Source: Halictus rubicundus
Taxonomy: Eukaryota; Arthropoda; Insecta; Hymenoptera; Halictidae
Assembly: GCF_050948215.1 (NCBI RefSeq)
Contig: NC_135152.1
Span: 5,428,310-5,492,309 of the forward strand
Direction: 5' to 3'
DNA length: 64,000 nt
The notes under the pieces were generated by a model, which saw nothing but the letters and a program-made list of their open reading frames with translations, did no database searches and was not told the DNA's origin. The position numbers were made by a program, and so were the translations under genes. Position 1 is the stretch's first letter. Each line of letters begins with the position of its first letter. Of this stretch, positions 49,744 to 59,197 are shown piece by piece.

Positions 49744-52255
49744 ATACGCCTGCGAAATTGATTGGACACTGTACTACAAACCTGTATAGAACACTATTAC
49801 GTTGCTGTCGACTTATTGCGATTATTGAATGAAGATACTTTTCTTGAATGAAGAATTATATTTCGGATTAAAGGAAATCAATGACATACATATTTATTAG
49901 ACTCTGTATCTTCATCACGAGTCTGACACGTTTGCAGTCTAGAATTTTAATGAAGGTGCTAAGTCAGTTATAAAATAGGAATTGATTAAGCTTCTTTTAG
50001 ATTAAGCCATTAAAAAGCCTGTTAGACTGGCGGTAGCTGGAACGTTAACAGACGAGTCTTGGCTCTCCAGCATTTTATCAGCGTCTCGGATGAACTTCTG
50101 CCAGCGAAAACTGTTAAAATACTCTTGCTAAAGGGCGGTGTGCTGGTAGAACCGAGTTCTCTCTCGCGAAAGACAGCCCCAGGATCCTTTCTAGTCGAAC
50201 AGTGAGCGAGTCGAGCGAAGGTGCCACCCAGGGGGTGAGAATTCCTGACGATATACGAGGAGGAACGTTTTTTCGTTTGCTTTTTTTAAGAAACCGGTGA
50301 GTTATGGCCGAAATATTTCCAGTCTAAGCGCGCCCCCCTCTCTCTCTCTCTTTCTCCAGCACGTTTCTCTCTGCCAGGTTCCAACCCCTGTCTCTCCCCT
50401 CGTCCCGTTCGCCCAGCGAGATCTTCCTTCTCCCCGGATGAAACACGTTTCACGGTCTCAGCATAAAATTTATCCACCCCCTTGGTTAAACAGCCACGCA
50501 CGCCTCTTCTTACTTTTCCGGGAGCGTGGCAGTCTCTCCTCCCCTAACTTCGTTTCGCTCAGGATCTCCCACGGGGCGTGCGTAAACCTGGGGGTGAGAG
50601 GCTCTGCGATGGCTGACCGACTCCTGCGAGGGATGGAAACGACGGATGGGAAAAGATCCGACGGTGGAGGCCCTGAAGAATTCGATGCGATCCAACGATC
50701 TCGTACGTCTTCCTTTCCATCCCCCGTCAGAACTAATTCCTTACCCCCGAGAACAGTGACAACCGCGTGCAAAGTTTGCCGTGCTCATTTAGGGGGTGGC
50801 TAAACCGCAGGATATTGATTTTGTTAGGCGTCTTTGGAAATTGTTTTTCCTGGCCTTTCTTCGATCGTTGGGGTGAGAAAATAATTATAGGTTAATACTT
50901 TTCTGTATGATGATGGGCAGACTGCGAATCCTTATAAAGTACCCATTTTTAAAATATAAGAAAACAGGCATAGAACGCTGGTTACGTTTTTATTTTATTC
51001 TTACCATTAGGAATTTTCTAGTTGATAAATTCAATTTATTCCTCAGCCTGGTCTTTAGAAAGTGAACCAGGAATGTTGGAATTATTTGAATGATCTGCAG
51101 TGTGTGTAATAACGAGTCATTCTCGTGGCGAAGATTTTAGACAGAATCAACTACACATAAATTATAGTTCCTTCTTTCAGGTTGGAATAAAATTTTGTTC
51201 TTTTTTAATCAACGTTATTAAGCATCGAAGTAAATGTTGGTGCAGAATAAATACAGACTACGTCTTCGTTTAGGACATTATTGAAGACAAGGAAGCTCTT
51301 TAATCATTGTAGTTTGAGTAACTGTAACTACTGTAAAATCTGTCCTGCTCAGTATCTAATCCAACTTCAATGTACAATAGTTGTCTAGTATCATCTTCCC
51401 CGTAGTTCTATCTAGTTCTATGTAGCGCAGTATCATCTTCCATTTAGTTCTATCTAGTTCTACATAGCCTCGCCCTTCACGGTCCTACGTCGAGCCAGAC
51501 TTATTTTGCTGATTTACAGTGCATTCGTCAAAGCTTGCACAGTTTCATGGTACGTAATAATAATAATTGCAGTATTTCTCAGCCTAGGCTAGCGAAGCTG
51601 CGTACAGAAATATAATTGAATTACGTTGAAGCAAGTTTTAAAACAAAAGAGAGCCTTCTTTTATTCGATATATTCCGAGGAATACTTCGGACCGCAAAGG
51701 GCTCGCAAGGGCTATCATTTTCTAGGTGTGAACAAATGCAGAAAATTCCGAGACAATTTTCCGATGTCGCACGCGCCAAGAAAAGGTAGCGGTAGCTAAC
51801 AGATTCGCGAATCGTGCTCGTTTAAATCGAAACAGCGTATCGGCGAAGTTCCCCGCAATCGAAGAACGCGCATCCATCACGGGTAGGCCGGAATGAAGAC
51901 GGAGGAGAAGATAGAGGTACAGTCGATCGAAAGTTAAAGAAACGAGTGGGGCGGTTGCGGCTGTAGCTTGCAGCGTGGGAGGAAGGAAGGAAGGAAAGGA
52001 AGGAAGGCTGAGGGGGTCGCGGCCGTCTTATTTTCTGCTCGACGGAGACTTACGAGGCCGGCTTAATTGGCTGAAGCCCCGGTTTTATTTATAAGTTCGA
52101 GTCTATCGGCGCGCATCCCCCGCGTTTCTCGCGAGAAGAGCCTCCGAGGGGATGGATGCTGCCGGTTGCTATAATTCTGGGCGGTGGTGGTGCTCGCAAG
52201 TAGGGGACACTGGCTCCGTGTGACAAATTATCCTTACGAACGGTGCAATTTAACT
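49744..52255. other. Non-coding stretch, no gene seen
   Basis: AT-rich zones at 49.8-50.0 and 50.85-51.7 kb, a lone AGACTGCGAATCC at 50919, a 43-bp tandem duplication (51386-51470, GTTCTATCTAGTTCTA) and (GGAA)n at 51979-52007. No exon recognised. Confidence 0.5.
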
Positions 52256-52633
52256 AGACTGCGGGTTTCATGCATTTGACGAAAAAATAGTATCAATGTA
52301 AAGACATTGGTAGCCTATTGACCCCTTACCTTGCAATTTAATTCTCAGAGTTCGGACTAAAACGTACCATTTCATTTTACCTGCTGCTCTATACACGCAA
52401 CGGTATAAACAAATTTGTATTGCTTGAAAATCAATGCAAAATTCTCGACTTGCTGTTAAATACATGTTCATGATGGAAAGTTAAAAATTCTCTATTTCGT
52501 CTCTGGGACGTCATTTGAATTACATCCGGTGGGTGAAGTATTAAGACGATTAAAAGATACATTCTCTTTTAAATTCGGTTTCTTACAATTGAGATTGACA
52601 AATTTTATTTAGCATAAGGATTCACGGCCTACC
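52256..52633. mobile_element. Possible long AGACTGCGGAT-family element
   Basis: Left AGACTGCGGGTTTCATGCAT; right AAGGATTCACGGCCTA, a degraded match to AAGGATCCGCAGTCTA preceded by ATTTTATTT. At 378 bp it is longer than the 193-199 bp copies, so it may carry an insertion or be two relics. Confidence 0.5.
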
Positions 52634-53239
52634 CATAATTCCGTGGCTCTCGGGAGCCAGTGTGACAGGCCAAAATGAAAATCATGGGGTTGTTGTGCAA
52701 CGGCGAAGGGCGTGGAAGGGTGGATAGAGCGGGAGGAGAAGTGGATAGGGGTGGCGTTCGGACGCCGAGCCACTTGATTACATTGCGATAATATACATGA
52801 CGCCGATATGAACTCCGGCTCGCCGTGTTGTTGCTCGTCCGACGCGATATTGTGTAATGGCCACCTGGAAATGGTCCAGTCCTCTCTCGCGTGTGCGCGC
52901 GCGCGCGCAGCCTCTGTCGCGCTCTCGATAATAGATCGGCGCGGATACGATTGTAAATATGACGCGTTTATTGCGATTCCGATCCCTGCACGACCGTGAA
53001 AGTGTGTACGACAAGCCGCGAGATACCGAAGGCTAAACCCCGCCTGCTATGCGACCCTGTTTCCGCTTGTAATTCCGATCCGAACTACCCCTCGGGAAAT
53101 TTGTTCCCGTGGAACGAGACTCGCGATCGGATCGGTGAAAAATTTCATTGGTCATTTGTGACGTTTGTTGCTTCGCCGAGTGACGGGGAGACAGGTTCGA
53201 ACTTCGATGAAGGCAGAGGGTTGAAGGTCTCGGAGAGAT

Positions 53240-53735
53240 TAGGGTGGTTTTGTTGAGGCTCCTCGTTTCTAGTGGTAACAAGATTGAAATCTGTAAGTTT
53301 GTGGCGCTTTTTGACATAAACTGTTTTGGTCGTTGGCTACGGTTGGTTGTTTCGAACAAATGACTTCCAATGTTAGTGAGATTTAAATCGCAGAATTTAA
53401 GGGATCTTTGTTCGATGTTTGTCGGATAAGAGGGGTTTTATTGGAGCAGTTGACTATGGCAACGAGATTTAAAGCGTGGAGTTCGGGGGGTTCTGTTCGA
53501 TACTTCTCAGTCATTAAAGGGTGGGTTGCTCCGAGCAAGAGTCTTCTAATGGTAACAAGATTGAAACCTTATATAACGATCTTTATTGGAAGTTACTTTG
53601 CCGAGGAAGGGTAGCTTTCTTGAAGCAATGAACTTCCAATGTTAACAAGATTTCGATTTTAAACTCTAGAAGGTTTTATTCAACACTTCTTATCCAATGA
53701 AAGGTAGGTTTTCAAATCAATATACTTCATATCCG
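53240..53735. repeat. Diverged ~92-bp tandem repeats (five units)
   Basis: The landmark TGGTAACAAGATTGAAA and its variants occur at about 53273, 53371, 53457, 53550 and 53640, with spacings of 86-98 bp. Other shared blocks are TTGTTCGAT and a GACTTCCAATG / GTCTTCTAATG block. Units are strongly diverged, suggesting age. Confidence 0.75.
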
Positions 53736-54780
53736 AAAAGAGCGGGTATAACGCGTCGGGACCGATTCCATCGGTTTCAATATCACCCCCGCCACTTATC
53801 TCGAGGGTACCGGCGCGGCGTCCGGTCGGTTTCGGATTAATTATTCATAACAATTAAACCCTTCGAGTGAAATTAATTTCTCGGTTTATCGCGTAATAAG
53901 CGGCGATAGATGGGCGTTGGTCGTGGGGGGGGGGTGGTTAGGGGTGTCGGGGGCGTGGCGTTTAACCGAAATTAATTGTTCCGAGCGAACGAGTCGTAGT
54001 TGCCGGCCGCGGCGGAAAAACGAAAAGGGGTCGGGACTGAACTCGCGGCACAGAAATCGTGGTTACACCGCACCGTTTATACACTTCGATATCAACCGTA
54101 TGCGAGCCGTGCAAAAGGCCGGGAGACTGCCTTTACGGGCAAAGGGGTTGGCTTTCGCTTCTCGCCGCTGGCAGAGGTGAAACCGGGAGGGTTTTTACGA
54201 GGCAGTAACGGCCGATAAGGTGAGCTTGCGCCCCCACAGACGGGTTTATTCCGGTACTGTACCCAAGTGGCTGTTCGACAGTACCTATCCCGGTTGTCGT
54301 ACACTCCCTTACTTTCTCCCGGCACGGGCGACTTGCCGCTCTCTATCTGAAACCGTTTACGCGCCTCTTCTCTGTTTCCTCCACCTTTCGCCCGTTCCAC
54401 CTCTTTCCACCTTAGAACGCCCACCTAAGAGCATCCTCTCCTCGTCGCGGCCTTATCGCGAACGTTACCAGGATTTCGGAGACCTCTCGTATACCCGGCA
54501 CGCTGCCTTGTACCGTGAACGCTTCTATTTGCTGTTCGCCGGGCTCTCAATGGGATCGAGCGATCTCGGATAACGCTACCGAGAGATCACTGACCACTCG
54601 AAAATAAGGAACTGGGGGGACTCGATCCAAGAGGAAGTTTCTTCCTGGATTCGTTGCGATCTCAGCCCTCTCGCACGATTTTTCTTACATGTGTATGACC
54701 TAACATTAGTCCTGGAGCTTCGAATTAGGGTCTAGTACCTTCAACGTCCGTTACTATTACTCTTACCACTTGAAACAAGC
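53736..54780. other. Non-coding stretch, no gene seen
   Basis: CpG-rich sequence with a G run near 53926-53936. Open frames have shadow composition. Confidence 0.5.
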
Positions 54781-55074
54781 TTAACACTCGGTTCACGACT
54801 AAGGTTACGTTCAGCCATTTTTTAAATACTGTACAGCTAAAGAAATAAATATGTTAAAGACATTCTCACGGATGTGTACAATCTCGATAATTTTAAATTA
54901 AAAATATTAGAATACGTCATTTTGACGTAAACCTACTAATGTATCAATTTGGCACGTGGAGAGTGGGTCCTAAACCTAGCACTCGAGAAGACGATGGGCC
55001 CATCCTCATTGAAAATCGTTCTAAACGATCATTTCCCGAGGTACAGTGGTACCCAACAATCCCCCGAGTGTTAA
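54781..55074. mobile_element. TTAA-type MITE just upstream of the Ubx homeobox exon
   Basis: TTAA at 54781-54784 and 55071-55074 flank ends CACTCGG and CCGAGTG (7-bp inverted repeat). The 286-bp interior is AT-rich in its left half and contains TACGTCA-tttt-TGACGTA. Its right edge is 235 bp before the exon. Confidence 0.7.
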
Positions 55075-55287
55075 TGCCGAATTTTGGGCCCAATTTATAA
55101 CTAAAAAATGGGACCAGAGTTCCCGTGGAAATTAGGGTACCGAATCTAGAGTGGGGATACGTAGGGTCACGGTATCTGGCGTGTAAACGTTATTATTTTG
55201 CGGCGAACGGGCCGAAGCGGGCCCAGTGAGGCCCCCGGGCCAAGTCTCGTCCGAAAAGACACGCGATCGAGCTCGTTTGACCGTCTC

Positions 55288-55309
55288 GTTTGGTTTTGTT
55301 TGGTTGCAG
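55288..55309 (+). other. 3' splice acceptor of the Ubx homeobox exon
   Basis: A T-rich stretch with scattered G ends in TTGCAG at 55304-55309, and the conserved GANGxRRRGRQ reading frame starts immediately after. Upstream of this AG the frame stays open but the translation no longer resembles any Hox linker. In other insects the homeobox exon also begins just before this Gly-Ala-Asn-Gly. Confidence 0.9.
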
Positions 55310-55626
55310 GGGCGAACGGAATGCGCAGGCGCGGCCGACAGACCTACACGCGCTACCAGACGCTCGAGCTCGAGAAGGAATTCCACACGAACCACTACCT
55401 CACCAGGCGGAGGCGGATCGAGATGGCACACTCGCTCTGCCTGACGGAACGGCAGATCAAGATCTGGTTCCAGAATCGGCGGATGAAGCTGAAGAAGGAG
55501 ATCCAGGCGATCAAGGAGCTGAACGAGCAAGAGAAACAGGCGCAGGCGCAGAAGGCAGCGGCGGCAGCGGCCGCGGCTGCGCATCAGCAGCAAGCGGCCG
55601 GTGGGGGACCGGAGGGGGCCAACTAG
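55310..55626 (+). CDS. Ubx: Ultrabithorax, homeobox-containing 3' coding exon (partial gene)
   Basis: Encodes the DNA-binding end of the Hox transcription factor Ultrabithorax, a nuclear protein that specifies posterior thoracic and anterior abdominal segments. The exon opens with the tail of a split Gly codon (phase 1), then Ala-Asn-Gly-Met. The 60-residue homeodomain spans 55324-55503, from RRRGRQTYTRYQ to NRRMKLKKEI, with the recognition-helix residues W48, F49, Q50, N51 and R53 intact. Next comes the UbdA motif KEIQAIKELNEQEKQ, which separates Ubx from abd-A (KELRAVKEINEQ type) and from Antp (no such motif). It is followed by QAQAQK, nine Ala, a short Gln run and Gly-rich residues ending in EGAN and TAG. 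The QA-rich tail matches the insect Ubx repression domain. One oddity is Ser instead of the usual Ala at homeodomain position 37. The N-terminal exon with YPWM lies outside the window. Identity is near certain and the exon start is strongly supported. Confidence 0.97.
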
Positions 55627-56066
55627 GGGTACGCCCTGCACCGGAGCCCCCCTGACCACCCCACCACCAATCCACACCACCCTCTGCTAGCACCGCAATG
55701 TACACAGCTATATTAAAGGTGAGTGACTCCGATACTCATCTCTCTAATTTTTCGGGGGCCCGCGGGAACCCCCTCCCCCCAACAGCGAATTTTCTCATTT
55801 TTTGGAAATGTACTAGGATAGAGTCCCCTGATATTCCATGCGACATTCGCGTAGAATTAAGGGTTTAATGGGGGTGGGGGGGCTCCTCGAGTGACCCCCA
55901 CAAAGTGGGGAATTTTTTCTTTTCTATCAAAAAGTACTAGTCTCTAGGTCAAAGCTACAACGTCTCACAATTTCAGGAGATCTCTCCTTCAACCCCCCTG
56001 GAAAAAAGTCGAAAGTTTTCTTTCCTGTCAGAAGGTAGTAAAATCGAGTTGATAAAAATCACTTCT
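55627..56066 (+). other. Probable proximal Ubx 3' UTR with diverged internal repeats
   Basis: Sequence directly after the Ubx stop, with C- and G-rich runs alternating with T-rich blocks. Three diverged copies of a roughly 100-125 bp unit can be seen, with T-rich cores near 55784, 55910 and 56013 (type GAATTTTCTC...GTACTAG). A related copy lies at 56344-56500. No canonical AATAAA was seen before about 59.1 kb; ATTAAA variants occur at 55712 and near 56245. The 3' end of the transcript cannot be placed from sequence alone. Confidence 0.5.
55716..55724 (+). other. Candidate 5' splice donor downstream of the Ubx stop
   Basis: AAG followed by GTGAGT is a full-consensus donor. Its GT lies at 55719-55720, 92 nt after the end of the TAG stop. 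If used, Ubx would have an intron inside its 3' UTR, or alternative transcripts joining the homeobox exon to a downstream exon. No matching acceptor or exon was identified. An ATTAAA variant poly(A) signal overlaps the site at 55712-55717. Confidence 0.4.
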
Positions 56067-56308
56067 CTAACACGTTGACTGCCATGACACCCCTATGTGG
56101 GTGACGGAATTATTTTTCTAGATTTTGAAATTAATTTTTACGTTAATTTGTCATTGTACCAAATTTTATTAGGATCTGTAAAATGCAAGAAAGTTGGAGG
56201 ACTACTCAATATCATAAATTTAATTTTCTTCAATTTTTATTTCATTAAATAACTTACTCTGATTTTATGGAATTTTTTAGATTTCTAGTTCGGCAGTCAA
56301 AGTGTTAA
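56067..56308. mobile_element. TTAA-type MITE, family D, full copy downstream of Ubx
   Basis: CTAA-CACGTTGACTGCC at the left and GGCAGTCAAAGTG-TTAA (56305-56308) at the right are inverted repeats; the left TTAA has one change. The 234-bp interior is AT-rich. The right 150 bp match the relic at 15106 in reverse. It may lie within the Ubx 3' UTR. Confidence 0.85.
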
Positions 56309-57883
56309 GCGAATGTGGTTTCAAGCCCACAAGCGTTGTGCCCAGATCTCTCTAATTTTTCTGAGGGCAGGGGGGCTATCGCAAGGCTAGACAAGCAAAA
56401 GACATCCACAAGATTTCCAAAACAGTTCTCGTTACTTAAAAGACTCGAAGGAAATTTTTTCAATGGAAGGTATCGCGAAAATTGCTGATTTTTAACATGT
56501 TGCCCAGATTGCCCCCCTCAGTCTGCTAAACGACCAATTTCAGTCAGGTCCCTCCATCACGGTAATTTTCTTGCGAGTCGCGTTTATCGCTTGTCCACCT
56601 GCCGGCTCGAACCACCTCGTCCGCGTTCCGGTGGAAATTACGGGGCCCCTTTTAATTCGCTATCATCGAACTGGCATCGTCGTCACGTCAGCCAAGAAAT
56701 GTATCATCTCCGCCGATCGAGTTTCTTGTAATTTCATATCTGCTCGGTCGTTCTTCGGGAGCGAGAGAGATTTTCAATTTTTCGCGTCTCGATGTCCGCT
56801 ACCGAGGGCGGCCATTATCCGTGGGTAAAATTCGTAGTTACCCCGGCTTCCCATAGTTCGCCCGGTAATTTATGTAAATTCGTACGGCTCGTGAGCTGTT
56901 CTTTCTCTGCAACACACAAACTCCTACATCCTAGAACAAAAGTCCTCGGGCGATGTTCGAGGCCCCGAGCGATGTCTCTCTCCGAGCAATCCATTGTTTT
57001 CTTCTTTCCAGACTGATATACGACCGCCACTTTTCATTTCCAGTGACACGGTGGCTTAGAAATGGCCGATTAATTCGTGTTTCTCGTGTCGCCCCGCGAA
57101 TCTTAATCTCTGCACGGACTGCTCCTTTGGCTTTCTTTGGGACGAGATGTGCCTACAGTTGGTGTCGCTGGCATTTTTCGACGGGTCGGAGCCTTTAACG
57201 GACGATTCGCTAGGGGATGAGACGTACTTCATCCGATGCGTTATTGTACTTCGTAGTGTTGCAACTTTAAACATTCTTTGGTTGAATGCTGTTTGAATTG
57301 CTGGACATGTCAGTTGCATCAGTCACGAGACCTTTGCGCATCTTTTCGCCGTTTCCTACTTTCTTTTCTAGCTTTCTAATGGGTAATTTATTCCATCGTT
57401 GATGGAATGCTTTGACAATTGTCCCGAGTGGACAAACACTGCACTCAAATGTCTTCGTAAAGGGAGACTGTAGATGTAGCAAATCTCATATTTACGGATC
57501 GGCAGAGTTAAGAAGCTTCTTCCTCTTCTTCGTCCCACAAATGTCGATTTAACCCCTCAGAGTTCGAAATGCTGAGAAATGTTTGAAAATTGATTAGTTG
57601 ATTTCAGAAGGTGAGATTATTAGGTGCCGTGTGTTTCATGTATTATTGCTCGCTTCCTAGAAGTTGAAGATACCTGAGCAAAATATCAAAAAATCTAAAT
57701 TATATAGAACTGCTACTCGTTGCCCTGGAAGAGTTAAAAAATTTGCAGACCATTTATTGTTACCGAAGATTGTTGCCAGGGGTTCAAAGAGTGCAAATTC
57801 ACCCTCCGTGAACGAAATCGTGGAGAATTCGGTAGCCTGTTCCACTTCCATCCCGCAATCTGGCGAGTCTCAAGCAAGTTGTA

Positions 57884-57884
<1 letters not shown>
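56309..57884. other. Downstream sequence (Ubx 3' UTR or spacer), nothing recognised
   Basis: Contains a fourth diverged copy of the post-stop repeat (56344-56500), then GC-moderate sequence. No exon recognised. Confidence 0.45.
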
Positions 57885-57917
<33 letters not shown>

Positions 57918-57918
57918 G
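57885..57918. repeat. (GA)n microsatellite
   Basis: Interrupted GA repeat of 34 bp. Confidence 0.9.
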
Positions 57919-58867
57919 GCCACCCTTGGTAACCTAAATTCGAAAGGGTTGAAGCAGCCCCGATGGTAATGGATTTTCCCAGGGCGTCGAGCACAGTGTT
58001 CCACCGGTGGTCGGCGAGCGCGCATTACGCCTTGATATATCATCGGAGGAAGTTACGGGGAACCTGAAGAAAATGTTGGCTAAAGAGTATTACGAATGTG
58101 GGCGGCTGGCTTTTAGCCGTTCCGGCCTTTAAAATTAAGTTTAGCCGGCACACTTAATGAGGATAAACCACCTGCGAGCGTGCCTTCATAATTTCCTAAG
58201 TTATTCTGTTTGCGTGCATTTAACTCGCGCCAGCCTGAACCTTCTGCATCTCAAGGGGTTGGCCACCCCCTCCCGCGCACAACCCGCTGAAATGTTGCCC
58301 CATCGTGATTTTCGTGTTTCTTCTTTTCCCGGGGCTTTACCGCGGATACCGCGGACGTTAACGAAGCGGCTCCGCAATTTCCTCGATTTCGCACGGCTCT
58401 CTTCATCGACCTCTGCGAGTTTTCAGAAGTGGTTCCTCCTCCGCCTCCTCTCGGAAAAGAATGCCTGCTTCGAGAATTCTCGCTTCTTGATCTTGCTCGA
58501 ATTCGCCCGCTGTTATCTTTTCCGAGCTTGCTTCACAGCTCGTTTTATTGCCGTTTCGTTGGCAAAATTGTTTTTCCTGTAACACATCGTTCGCGATGCC
58601 AAGTCTCCTTTTAACACCTCGATCAATGCTACAGCAACCGTTAGATAAAATCAGAGTAATTTATTTATTGAAACAGAGTCACTTGCATTTTATAGGTCCA
58701 CAAGCAAGTTTTGTGTGGAATTTATCAACGAGAAAAATTGATTTTTAAATCTGGCCTGGGTTAGGTGAATATCCTCAACGTGTCGATGGCTATTTGAAGA
58801 TCATTAATTTGGAACTGAAAGGGGCACTTACAATATTGGTCATGTTTTTTTGAAACTTAAGACACAA

Positions 58868-59197
58868 TTAACCCCTTAACTTGTACGCTCGAGTTAATTC
58901 GAGCGCGCCGAAGAGGCCAAAACTGTGCACACTCCAGATAATTCGAGCGGCGTTGTATTTTATGCTGCTATAATTTTTCACACTCGAATATAATCGAGAA
59001 TTGAAAATAACAATGTGAAAGCAAAGAAAAAAAAAACGTTTTATTGATATTTATCATTTACATGGGGTTGTAAGCTATAACACTTATTTATTCAAGAATA
59101 AAATATAGCCTTTTTCCATGGAACAAAAGCGCAGTATATCAAAAGTTGATCTTTTTTGGCCGGTTTTTTTCAAAAAAAGTGTGCGTTAAGGGGATAA
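58868..59197. mobile_element. TTAA-type MITE, family E
   Basis: TTAA-CCCCTTAACTTGTACGC at the left and GTGTGCGTTAAGGGG-ATAA at the right form an inverted repeat of about 15 bp. The 322-bp interior is AT-rich and non-coding with subterminal TCGAG motifs near the left end. Confidence 0.82.

Larger units (their letters stand above)
1..55309 (+). other. Probable Ubx intron (3' part), no exons recognised
   Basis: Insect Ubx has a very long intron between the YPWM exon and the homeobox exon. Across these 55 kb no YPWM motif, no MNSYFEQ-like N-terminus and no second homeobox was found, and the long open frames are low-complexity or repeat-derived. The stretch is thus most simply the 3' portion of that intron. 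It is dense in (GA)n/(CT)n tracts and short transposon relics, detailed separately. An independent gene on either strand with short exons could be missed by eye. Confidence 0.6.

Noticed and set aside
1..55309. The iab-4 / iab-8 microRNA hairpin, which lies between abd-A and Ubx in insects
   Set aside because: No sequence resembling the mature iab-4 microRNA was noticed. That fits the window starting inside Ubx rather than upstream of it.
55132..55680. 182-residue open frame on - across the Ubx exon
   Set aside because: Antisense shadow of the GC-rich homeobox exon.
57008..57014. TATACGA, a possible iab-4 seed match downstream of Ubx
   Set aside because: A 7-base match is expected by chance and it is unknown whether this position is in the mature 3' UTR.
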